Assembly: GCF_004217445.1 (NCBI RefSeq) | Contig: NZ_SHKX01000011.1 | Location: 62,001 to 126,000 of the forward strand | Direction: 5' to 3' | DNA length: 64,000 nucleotides | Origin: Fluviicoccus keumensis | GTDB lineage: Bacteria; Pseudomonadota; Gammaproteobacteria; Pseudomonadales; Moraxellaceae | Part shown: positions 45,948 through 53,705 of the stretch, one piece after another | How the letters are laid out: every line of letters begins with the position of its first letter | Numbering within the stretch: the first letter of the stretch is position 1 | Program-made: the position numbers and the translations under genes | Notes under the pieces: generated by a model | Seen by the model: only the letters and a program-made list of their open reading frames with translations | Told to the model about the DNA's origin: nothing | Database searches by the model: none

Positions 45948-47075
45948 TCAGAGCAGCAACCGGGCAAGGATGCCCTCATACATTGCGGTCAGCTTGTCCA
46001 GGTCTTCCGCCTTCACGCACTCGTTGACCTTGTGAATGGTGGCGTTGACCGGCCCCAGCTCCAGCACCTGTGCACCGGTGGGCGCGATGAAGCGGCCGTC
46101 GGAGGTGCCGCCGCTAGTCGACAGCTCGGTTTCAATCCCCATCACTTCGCGGATCGCACCCACCGCCGCTTCCACCAGTTCGCCCTTGGCCGTCAGGAAG
46201 GGGTGACCGCTCAGGCTCCAGTCCAGCCGGTATTTCAGGCCGTAACGGTTGAGGATGGCCTCGGTGCGTTCGCGCAGCTGCGCTTCCGTGACTTCAGTCG
46301 AGAAGCGGAAGTTGAACACCACTTTCATCTCGCCGGGAATCACGTTGTTGGCCCCGGTGCCTGCACCGATATTCGAAATCTGAAAGCTGGTCGCCGGGAA
46401 GAATTCGTTGCCGTTGTCCCAGACCTCCACCGCCAGTTCGGCCAGGGCGGGGGCGGCGCGATGAATCGGGTTGTCGGCCAGTTGCGGGTAGGCCACATGG
46501 CCCTGCACGCCCAGCACCGTCAGGATGCCGTTCAGCGAGCCGCGACGCCCGTTCTTGATCACGTCGCCTACGACTTTACTGCTGGAGGGTTCGCCCACCA
46601 GACACCAGGTCATCTTTTCCTGGCGGGCTTCCAGATGCTGAACCACCTTGACGGTGCCGTTGACCGCCACACCTTCTTCATCGCTGGTAATCAGGAAGGC
46701 GATTGAACCTTTGTGATCCGGGTGTCTGGCGACAAAGTTCTCGCATGCCACCACCATCGCCGCCAGTGAGCCCTTCATGTCGGCCGCGCCGCGTCCGTAA
46801 AGCATGCCGTCGCGGATTTCCGGCTGGAACGGGTCATTCGCCCAGTCCTGTACCGGTCCGGTCGGCACCACGTCGGTATGCCCGGCGAACGCCAGCACCG
46901 GTCCGTTGTCGCCGCGCCGCGCCCAGAAATTGTCCACATCGCCGAAGCGCAGGCGTTCAATCCGGAAGCCGATAGCCTCCAGGCGGCGGATCATCTGCTC
47001 CTGGCAGTCGGCGTCAACCGGGGTGACGGAAGGGCGGCGGATCAGATCAAGCGTAAGGGCGAGGGTGGGGGACAT
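45948..47075 (-). CDS. dapE: succinyl-diaminopimelate desuccinylase
   Basis: The 375-residue zinc peptidase-family enzyme hydrolyses N-succinyl-LL-diaminopimelate to succinate and LL-diaminopimelate in lysine and peptidoglycan precursor synthesis. Motifs: LALTLDLIRRPSVTPVDADC, the metal-ligand FAGHTDVVPTG, YGRGAADMKGSLAAMV, ITSDEEGVAVNGT and the dimerisation domain, with TSGGTSDGRFI and ELGPVNATIHKVNECVKAED at the end. The substrate is clear from the DapE-type ends. Divergent from the liv operon. Confidence 0.96.
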   Translation of the reverse strand: MSPTLALTLDLIRRPSVTPVDADCQEQMIRRLEAIGFRIERLRFGDVDNFWARRGDNGPVLAFAGHTDVVPTGPVQDWANDPFQPEIRDGMLYGRGAADMKGSLAAMVVACENFVARHPDHKGSIAFLITSDEEGVAVNGTVKVVQHLEARQEKMTWCLVGEPSSSKVVGDVIKNGRRGSLNGILTVLGVQGHVAYPQLADNPIHRAAPALAELAVEVWDNGNEFFPATSFQISNIGAGTGANNVIPGEMKVVFNFRFSTEVTEAQLRERTEAILNRYGLKYRLDWSLSGHPFLTAKGELVEAAVGAIREVMGIETELSTSGGTSDGRFIAPTGAQVLELGPVNATIHKVNECVKAEDLDKLTAMYEGILARLLL

Positions 47076-47239
47076 CCGGATAACCTGAGAAAGACATGAA
47101 AATGCACGAAAAAAGGGCGGAAATCACAGCGGATTCCACGCCCCGCAAGCAGGCAAGTTTATCCTGTTCGGGAAATTGCGCAACTTGGCAGGAACCTTGC
47201 TAGAATCGCCCCATAATTTTATCCGGAGAGGATTCCGCC

Positions 47240-48421
47240 ATGAAAAAGACCCTGACCCTGGGTGTGCTGGCTGCGGCCATCGCCCTCAGCGCCTGCAGCA
47301 AAAAGCCCGAAGAGGCTGCCAAGGCCGACGGAGCCGCCCCGGTTGCCGGCAGCGGTGAAATGATCGTCCGCATCGGCCATGCCGCGCCGCTGACCGGCCC
47401 TCAGGCCCACCTCGGCAAGGATAATGAAAACGGCGTCCGCCTCGCCATCGACGAACTGAATACCCAGGGTCTCACCATCGGCGGTCAAAAGGTCAAGTTC
47501 GAGCTGGAGTCCGAAGACGACCAGGCCGACCCGCGCATTGCCACCACCGTCGCCCAGAAGTTTGTTGACGACAAGGTCAACGGCGTCATCGGTCACCTCA
47601 ACTCCGGCACCACCATTCCCACCTCGCGCATCTACAACGACGCCGGCCTAGTCCAGATTTCCCCCTCCGCCACCAACCCCAAGTACACCCAGCAGGGCTA
47701 CAAGGGCGCCTTCCGCGTCATGGCCAATGACGTGCAGCAAGGCCGCGTCTTGGGCGAATTCGCGGTGAAGGACATGGCGGCGAAGAAAATCGCCATCATC
47801 GACGACCGCACCGCCTATGGGCAGGGGTTGGCTGACGAGTTCGAAAAGGCCGCCAAGGCCGCCGGCGGCACGATTGCGGTGCGCGAGTACACCAACGACA
47901 AGGCCTCCGACTTCACCGCCATCCTGACCAAGATCAAAGGCGCGGCGCCGGATCTGGTGTTCTATGGCGGCATGGACGGGCAGGGCGCGCCCATGGCCAA
48001 GCAGATGCAGACGCTGGGCCTGAAGGCGAAGTTCCTCGGCGGTGACGGCATTCATACCGCCGAATTCATGAAGCTGGCCGGGGCGGCGGCGGAAGGGGTG
48101 ACCGCCTCGCTGCCAGGCGTGCCCTTGGAGTCCATGCCGCACGGTCCCGAGTTCAAGCAGAAGTTTGAAAGCAAATACGGTGTCATCCAGCTGTATGCGC
48201 CGTACTGCTACGACGCGATGATGGTCATGGCCGACGCCATGAAGCGCGCCAATTCGGTGGAACCCGCCAAATACCTGCCGGAAATGGCCAAGACCGATTT
48301 TGACGGCGTCACCGCCAAGATCCGTTTTGACGGCAACGGCGACCTGACTGGTGGCGCGATCACCGTCTATCAGGTGGCCAAGGGCGAATGGAAAGTCCTT
48401 AAGACCATCGGCGGCCAGTAA
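47240..48421 (+). CDS. livK: branched-chain amino acid-binding lipoprotein (LivK/LivJ-like)
   Basis: The 393-residue protein has a lipoprotein signal (lipobox LSAC, Cys19), a linker to about 40, then a type I periplasmic binding fold (VRIGHAAPLTGPQAHLGKDN, GVIGHLNSGTTIPTSRIYND, IDDRTAYGQGLADEF). It delivers leucine, isoleucine or valine, or a related ligand, to LivHMGF. Lipid attachment differs from free E. coli LivJ/K and is not unusual. It is the first gene of the operon, with a GGAG-type ribosome site (GGAGAGGA); a terminator-like hairpin after it likely raises its amount over the membrane parts. Confidence 0.93.
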   Translation: MKKTLTLGVLAAAIALSACSKKPEEAAKADGAAPVAGSGEMIVRIGHAAPLTGPQAHLGKDNENGVRLAIDELNTQGLTIGGQKVKFELESEDDQADPRIATTVAQKFVDDKVNGVIGHLNSGTTIPTSRIYNDAGLVQISPSATNPKYTQQGYKGAFRVMANDVQQGRVLGEFAVKDMAAKKIAIIDDRTAYGQGLADEFEKAAKAAGGTIAVREYTNDKASDFTAILTKIKGAAPDLVFYGGMDGQGAPMAKQMQTLGLKAKFLGGDGIHTAEFMKLAGAAAEGVTASLPGVPLESMPHGPEFKQKFESKYGVIQLYAPYCYDAMMVMADAMKRANSVEPAKYLPEMAKTDFDGVTAKIRFDGNGDLTGGAITVYQVAKGEWKVLKTIGGQ

Positions 48422-48434
48422 ACCGCCTGTCTCC

Positions 48435-48462
48435 GGGACGCCGCCGCGCGTCCCGATTTTTT
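48435..48462 (+). terminator. hairpin attenuator after livK
   Basis: Arms GGGACGC (48435-48441) and GCGTCCC (48448-48454) with a 6-base GC-rich loop are followed by GATTTTTTCC. It is a good intrinsic terminator, but the rest of the operon follows, so partial read-through is expected. Confidence 0.75.
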
Positions 48463-48485
48463 CCGCATGACTGAGGATAATAACC

Positions 48486-48854
48486 ATGAAACAACTCTTC
48501 GACGGCTTCAGGTCGACCAGTCTGGAAGTGCTGCCCAATCTCAAGGAACGCTACGGCCTGCTGCTGCGCCGCGACCTGCTGAGCGTGCAGATCATCCATA
48601 ATGCCGGGCAGGTGTGGGTGGAATACACCGTCACCGACCAGGACAACTACTCCTTCGACAACAAGAAGACCGTCAAGCGCTTCTGCGACCTCGACAACGA
48701 GGCCGGTGATCCGCATTTTTCGGTGAATGCCTCCATTTTCGAGAACGGCCGGTATCTGGTGGAAGAACTGCCGCCGACAATTCTGGCCAAGATGGCCGAC
48801 ATCTTTGACGAAACGGCCGCCGCCGCCATTACCACTTACGCCAAACAAGGCTGA
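48486..48854 (+). CDS. small protein of unknown function inside the liv operon
   Basis: The 122-residue soluble protein has no signal peptide or membrane segment. Visible features are a helix-rich start (MKQLFDGFRSTSLEVLPNLK), then alternating strands including LLSVQIIHNAGQVWVEYTVT and the acidic ADIFDETAAAAITTYAKQG end. I recognise no family. It sits between livK and livH, 64 bases after livK, and 59 bases before livH, in the same direction, so it is probably made with the transporter. It might control transport activity or be unrelated. Confidence 0.7.
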   Translation: MKQLFDGFRSTSLEVLPNLKERYGLLLRRDLLSVQIIHNAGQVWVEYTVTDQDNYSFDNKKTVKRFCDLDNEAGDPHFSVNASIFENGRYLVEELPPTILAKMADIFDETAAAAITTYAKQG

Positions 48855-48913
48855 AACCGCTGGCCGGGCCGTGCGCCCGGCCCCGGCTTGCGCTTGCCCG
48901 GAGTTTTCCCCGC

Positions 48914-49843
48914 GTGGATATTTTCGTCCAACAGTTAATCAACGGCCTGATTCTGGGCAGTATCTACGCCCTGATCGCGCTGGGCTACACCATGGTCTAC
49001 GGCATCCTCGGCCTCATCAACTTTGCCCACGGCGAAGTGGTGATGATCGGGGCGATGGTCTGCATCACCTGCCTTAACCTGCTGATCGGCAACGGCAGCG
49101 ACATTTCGCCGTTGCTGCTGATCGGCGCCAGCGTGCTGATGGCGGTGCCGGTCTGCGCCTTCCTCGGCTACAGCATCGAGCGCATCGCCTACCGGCCGCT
49201 GCGCAAGGCGCCGCGCCTCGCGCCGCTGATTACCGCCATCGGCGTCTCGATCGTGCTGCAGAACCTGGCGATGATCATCTGGGGCCGGCAATACGTGCCG
49301 TTCCCCCCCATCTTCGCCAACCAACCGCTGCAATTCCTCGGCGCGTCGATTACGCCGTTGCAGATCAGCATCATCGTGCTGGCGGCGTTGATGATGGGCG
49401 GTCTGCTGGTGCTGGTGCAGAAAACCAAGCTGGGACGCGCCATGCGCGCCACCGCCCAGAGTCCGCAAGTGGCTTCGCTGATGGGCGTCAACGTTAATCA
49501 GGTGATCGGCATGACCTTTGTCATCGGCTCCTGCCTCGGTTCGGTGGCGGGCATCATGGTGGCGGCGAATTACGGGCAGGCCCATTCCTATATGGGCTTC
49601 CTGCTGGGGCTGAAGGCCTTCTCGGCGGCGGTGCTCGGCGGTATCGGCAATATTCCCGGCGCGATGATCGGCGGCTTGCTGCTGGGAGTGATCGAAAGCC
49701 TTGGGGCCGGATATATCGGTCAACTAACCCATGATGTGCTGGGCAGCCAGTATCAGGATATTTTCGCCTTCCTGGTGCTGATCACCGTGCTGGTGTTCCG
49801 CCCGTCCGGATTGATGGGCGAGAAAGTGTCGGAGCGCCCGTGA
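48914..49843 (+). CDS. livH: branched-chain amino acid ABC transporter permease LivH
   Basis: The 309-residue inner-membrane permease has about eight to nine helices with LINGLILGSIYALIALGYTM at the start, INFAHGEVVMIGAM and the EAA-like loop AYRPLRKAPRLAPLITAIGV. It starts at GTG 48914 with GGAG about eleven bases upstream. It pairs with LivM, whose ATG overlaps the stop by one base. Components of the high-affinity uptake system for leucine, isoleucine and valine, powered by LivG and LivF. Confidence 0.94.
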   Translation: MDIFVQQLINGLILGSIYALIALGYTMVYGILGLINFAHGEVVMIGAMVCITCLNLLIGNGSDISPLLLIGASVLMAVPVCAFLGYSIERIAYRPLRKAPRLAPLITAIGVSIVLQNLAMIIWGRQYVPFPPIFANQPLQFLGASITPLQISIIVLAALMMGGLLVLVQKTKLGRAMRATAQSPQVASLMGVNVNQVIGMTFVIGSCLGSVAGIMVAANYGQAHSYMGFLLGLKAFSAAVLGGIGNIPGAMIGGLLLGVIESLGAGYIGQLTHDVLGSQYQDIFAFLVLITVLVFRPSGLMGEKVSERP

Positions 49844-50883
49844 TGAAAAAGGTCTGGATAGCTTACGCCTTGCTGGCGGTCGGCCTGGCCGTCGCCCCCT
49901 TCGCGGTCGGCCTGATGGGGCAGTCCTGGGTGCGGATCCTCGATTTCTGCCTGCTCTACGCCATGCTGGCGCTGGGTCTGAATATTGTGGTCGGTTACGC
50001 CGGTCTGCTCGATCTGGGCTATATCGCCTTCTATGCGGTCGGCGCGTATGTGATGGCCATCCTGGCTTCACCGCACATGGATATCCACCTGTCGGCATGG
50101 ACCATCCTACCCTTGGGAGCCACGCTGGCCTGCGTCGCCGGGGTGTTGCTGGGCGCACCGACCTTGCGACTGCGTGGCGATTATCTGGCGATTGTCACGC
50201 TGGGTTTCGGGGAAATCGTCCGTCTGTTCATGAACAATCTGGATCGTCCGGTCAATATCACCAACGGTCCGCAGGGTATCAACCTGATCGATGGCGTCAG
50301 CCTGGCCGGGCATAACCTGAACCAGGGGCTGTCCGTCGGCGGCATCCAGGGCGGCTCGGCTTATGCCTACTATTACTTGTTCCTGGCGCTGACACTGCTG
50401 ACCATCTTCATCTGCGTGCGGCTGGAAAACTCCCGCATCGGCCGCGCCTGGATGGCTATCCGCGAGGATGAATTGGCGGCCAAGGCGATGGGGATCAACA
50501 CCCGCAATATCAAACTGTTGGCCTTTGCGATGGGAGCCAGTTTCGGCGGCGTCGCGGGCGGACTGTTCGCCAGCTTCCAGGGCTTTGTCAGTCCGGAAAG
50601 CTTCAGCCTGATGGAGTCGGTGATGGTGCTGTGCATGGTGGTGCTGGGCGGCATGGGCCACATCGGCGGCGTCATTCTTGGCGCGATCCTGTTGACGCTG
50701 GCGCCGGAAGTGCTGCGTGAAGTGATCAATCCCTTGCAGCGCAGCCTGTTCGGACGCATGGTGATTGACCCGGAAAACCTGCGCATGCTGCTGTTCGGTC
50801 TGGCGCTGATCCTGGTGATGCTGTTCCGTCCGGAAGGCTTGTGGCCGTCGCCGCGCCGCAAGGAGGAGCTGCATCATGGCTGA
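49843..50883 (+). CDS. livM: branched-chain amino acid ABC transporter permease LivM
   Basis: The 346-residue second membrane component has the family pattern ALGLNIVVGYAGLLDLGYIA and SRIGRAWMAIREDELAAKAM, plus GASFGGVAGGLFASFQGFVS. The ATG at 49843 overlaps the livH stop and has GGAG eight bases before it, so it is translationally coupled. It overlaps livG by 8 bases. Confidence 0.94.
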   Translation: MKKVWIAYALLAVGLAVAPFAVGLMGQSWVRILDFCLLYAMLALGLNIVVGYAGLLDLGYIAFYAVGAYVMAILASPHMDIHLSAWTILPLGATLACVAGVLLGAPTLRLRGDYLAIVTLGFGEIVRLFMNNLDRPVNITNGPQGINLIDGVSLAGHNLNQGLSVGGIQGGSAYAYYYLFLALTLLTIFICVRLENSRIGRAWMAIREDELAAKAMGINTRNIKLLAFAMGASFGGVAGGLFASFQGFVSPESFSLMESVMVLCMVVLGGMGHIGGVILGAILLTLAPEVLREVINPLQRSLFGRMVIDPENLRMLLFGLALILVMLFRPEGLWPSPRRKEELHHG

Positions 50884-51643
50884 TCTGCTGGTGCTGGAAG
50901 GCATTGAAAAGCGCTTTGGCGGCATTCACGCGTTGAAGAACGTCAGCCTGCGCATTCCCGAGAATTGCATCTACGGCCTGATCGGCCCCAACGGCGCGGG
51001 CAAGACGACGCTGTTCAACGTCATCACCGGCCTCTACGAAGCCGACAGCGGCTTGCGCATGTTTCGCGGCAAGGCGCTGCCGCTGACGCTGAAACCGCAT
51101 GAAATCCTGCAGCGAGGCATTGCGCGTACCTTTCAGAACATCCGTCTGTTCAATGAAATGACGGCGCTGGAAAACATCATGGTCGCCCGCCACAGCAAGT
51201 CGAAAGCCGGCGTGCTGGGCGCGATATTCCGGACCGCCGGGGTGCGCGCCGAAGAACAGTCCATCCGTGAGCGCTCCGAGCAATTGCTGGAATACGTCGG
51301 CATGGCGGGCAAGGGCGACCGCATCGCCCGCACGCTGTCATATGGCGACCAGCGCCGTCTGGAAATCGCGCGGGCCTTGGCTGCGGAACCGGCATTGCTG
51401 ACACTGGATGAGCCGGCCGCCGGGATGAATCCCACCGAAACCGCCGATCTGGCCAAGCTGATCCAGCGTATCCGCACCGACCGCACCAATGTGCTGCTGA
51501 TCGAGCATGACGTGAAACTGGTGATGGGTTTGTGTGATCGCGTGGCTGTGCTTGATTTCGGGCAGGTGATTGCCGAAGGCACGCCGTCCGAGATCCAGGC
51601 CAATCCGAAGGTTATTGAAGCCTATCTGGGGGGTGGGGAATGA
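50876..51643 (+). CDS. livG: branched-chain amino acid ABC transporter ATP-binding protein LivG
   Basis: The 255-residue ATPase has Walker A GPNGAGKT, the Q-loop region, signature LSYGDQ (variant of LSGGQ), Walker B LLTLDEPAAGMN and the H-loop LLIEHDVKLVM. Together with LivF it drives LivHM transport. Starts 8 bases inside livM. Confidence 0.95.
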   Translation: MADLLVLEGIEKRFGGIHALKNVSLRIPENCIYGLIGPNGAGKTTLFNVITGLYEADSGLRMFRGKALPLTLKPHEILQRGIARTFQNIRLFNEMTALENIMVARHSKSKAGVLGAIFRTAGVRAEEQSIRERSEQLLEYVGMAGKGDRIARTLSYGDQRRLEIARALAAEPALLTLDEPAAGMNPTETADLAKLIQRIRTDRTNVLLIEHDVKLVMGLCDRVAVLDFGQVIAEGTPSEIQANPKVIEAYLGGGE

Positions 51644-52341
51644 CTCTGCTGAAGATTTCCGGCCTGCAGGTGGCATATGGCGGCATCCAGGCGGTCAAGG
51701 GGATTGATCTGGAAGTGCATCCCGGCGAGCTGGTCTGCCTGATTGGTGCCAACGGCGCAGGGAAGACCACCACCCTCCATTGTCTGGGCGGTCTGCTCAA
51801 GCCCTCAGGCGGCAGCATTCATTATCAAGGCAAGGATATGTTGGCGGTGCAGGCCCACGATCGTGTCCGGTTGGGGCTGTCGCTGGTGCCGGAAGGGCGG
51901 GGCGTGTTCTCGCGCCTGACCGTGGCGGAAAACCTGCAGATGGGAGCCTACGCTCGCAAGTTGCAGCCGGGTGAACTGGAAAAGGCCTTCGAGCGCTTTC
52001 CGCGCCTGCACGAACGCCGCGATCAGTTGGCGGGAACCCTCTCCGGCGGTGAACAGCAGATGCTGGCGATTGTCCGCGCACTGCTCAGCAAGCCGAAGTT
52101 GTTGTTGCTTGATGAGCCTTCGATGGGATTGGCCCCGCTGATGGTGGAAAAGATTTTCGCCACCATCGCCGAAGTCACCGCCGATGGCGTTGCCGTGCTG
52201 CTGGTGGAACAGAATGCGCGCGCTGCGTTGAAGCTGGCGCAACGCGCTTATGTCATGGAAAGCGGCCGGATTACGCTGGAAGGACCCGCCGCTGAACTCG
52301 CGGCCGATGCGAGGGTGCGCGCCGCCTATCTGGGCGAATAG
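51640..52341 (+). CDS. livF: branched-chain amino acid ABC transporter ATP-binding protein LivF
   Basis: The 233-residue ATPase has Walker A GANGAGKTTTLH, the signature LSGGEQQMLAI, Walker B LLLLDEPSMGLAP and LLVEQNARAALKLA. It overlaps livG by 4 bases (ATGA) and is the last gene of the liv operon. No clear terminator follows in the next 200 bases before nuoA. Confidence 0.95.
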   Translation: MTLLKISGLQVAYGGIQAVKGIDLEVHPGELVCLIGANGAGKTTTLHCLGGLLKPSGGSIHYQGKDMLAVQAHDRVRLGLSLVPEGRGVFSRLTVAENLQMGAYARKLQPGELEKAFERFPRLHERRDQLAGTLSGGEQQMLAIVRALLSKPKLLLLDEPSMGLAPLMVEKIFATIAEVTADGVAVLLVEQNARAALKLAQRAYVMESGRITLEGPAAELAADARVRAAYLGE

Positions 52342-52449
52342 GGGCTGGCTGTTCCCGACCTGTGCTTCAGGATGGGGCGGGCTGCCCAAATGGCGTGCAT
52401 CAGCAAAATCGGCAGTCGCCGTGTCTGGCAGAGAGACGGACGGCTGATA

Positions 52450-52455
52450 TATAAT
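52450..52455 (+). promoter_or_regulatory. -10 element for the nuo operon
   Basis: A perfect TATAAT preceded by TGATA lies 100 bases before nuoA; a -35 is poor (TGGCAG at 52426-52431, 18 bases away). The 213-base gap between livF and nuoA holds nothing else that I recognise. Confidence 0.45.
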
Positions 52456-52554
52456 TGCCTGTAACTTTATGTAAGCCGCCCCTGCCATCGGGGGCACTGG
52501 CGCAGTCCCTGTGTCACGCCTTCCCTGAAATGAATTGTCTGGAGAGTCTTCGGC

Positions 52555-52974
52555 ATGTCTCCCGCTGATGTAGCGCACAACTGGTCCTTCGGGATTTTCG
52601 TTTTCGGTGTGATTTTTATCTGCGCCTTCATGCTCTTCATTCCCCGCCTGCTGGGCGGTCGCGACTGGGGTCGCGCCAAGAACGAGCCGTTTGAATCCGG
52701 CGTCGTTTCGTCCGGTACCGCCCGCATGCGTTTTTCGGCCAAGTTCTACCTCGTGGCCATGTTCTTCGTGATTTTCGACGTTGAAGCCCTGTTTCTTTAC
52801 GCCTGGTCCGTTTCGGTTCGCGAGACCGGCTGGGCGGGCTTCATTGAAGTGCTGATTTTCATTTCCGTTCTTTTGGCCGGCTTGGTCTATGTCTGGAAAA
52901 TCGGAGCCCTTGACTGGTCTCCGGCGCAACGCCGCAAGCGTGCGCTCCGGAATGCCGCCAAGTCCGAAACCTGA
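52555..52974 (+). CDS. nuoA: NADH-quinone oxidoreductase subunit A
   Basis: The 139-residue three-helix subunit of respiratory complex I has KNEPFESGVVSSGTARMRFS and FDVEALFLYAWSVSV, both conserved in NuoA. It lies in the proton-pumping membrane arm near the quinone site. GGAGAG precedes the ATG. First gene of the nuo operon, which runs to the window end. Confidence 0.97.
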   Translation: MSPADVAHNWSFGIFVFGVIFICAFMLFIPRLLGGRDWGRAKNEPFESGVVSSGTARMRFSAKFYLVAMFFVIFDVEALFLYAWSVSVRETGWAGFIEVLIFISVLLAGLVYVWKIGALDWSPAQRRKRALRNAAKSET

Positions 52975-52985
52975 GGTTTATTACG

Positions 52986-53660
52986 ATGGACTACACCCTG
53001 ACCCGAGTCGACCCGGACAGCCCCGGCGGCCGTTACCCGATGCAGAAGCGCGAAATCGTGCGCGACCCGCTGGAAGAGCAGGTTCACAAGAACATTTATC
53101 TCGGCAAGCTCGAGGAAATGGTGCACGGCGCGGTCAACTGGGGCCGCAAGAACTCGCTGTGGCCGTACAACTTCGGTCTGTCCTGCTGCTACGTGGAAAT
53201 GGCGACCGCCTTCACCGCGCCGCACGACCTGGCCCGTTTCGGGGCGGAAGTCATCCGCGCGTCACCGCGTCAGGCCGACCTGATGGTGGTGGCGGGCACC
53301 TGTTTCGTGAAGATGGCGCCCGTGGTCCAGCGCCTGTACGAGCAGTTGCTGGAGCCGAAGTGGGTGATCTCGATGGGTTCGTGCGCCAATTCCGGCGGCA
53401 TGTACGACATCTATTCCGTGGTGCAGGGCGTCGATAAGTTCATCCCCGTGGATGTCTACATTCCCGGTTGCCCGCCGCGCCCCGAGGCTTTCCTGCAGGC
53501 GCTGATGCTGTTGCAGGAACAGATCGGCAAGGAGCGTCGGCCGCTGTCGTGGGTGGTGGGGGATCAGGGCGTGTACAAGCCCAACCTGCCCGCCCAGCGT
53601 GATGTGCGCCAGGCCGAACGGATTGCGGTCACCAATTTGCGTAGCCCTGACGAAGTCTGA
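52986..53660 (+). CDS. nuoB: NADH-quinone oxidoreductase subunit B
   Basis: The 224-residue peripheral subunit carries cluster N2, with ligands in LSCCYVEMA, GTCF-type VVAGTCFVKMAP, GSCANSGG and GCPPRPEA. It sits at the quinone-binding interface between arms. Confidence 0.97.
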   Translation: MDYTLTRVDPDSPGGRYPMQKREIVRDPLEEQVHKNIYLGKLEEMVHGAVNWGRKNSLWPYNFGLSCCYVEMATAFTAPHDLARFGAEVIRASPRQADLMVVAGTCFVKMAPVVQRLYEQLLEPKWVISMGSCANSGGMYDIYSVVQGVDKFIPVDVYIPGCPPRPEAFLQALMLLQEQIGKERRPLSWVVGDQGVYKPNLPAQRDVRQAERIAVTNLRSPDEV

Positions 53661-53705
53661 CGCGGCTGACACCCCTATTCATTAATCTTGTGATGACGAA
53701 ATCAG

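Noticed and set aside
45912..45950. Terminator between the DUF945 and dapE genes
   Set aside because: The stops are one base apart and no GC hairpin with T-run was found; transcripts must end inside the opposite gene or by Rho.
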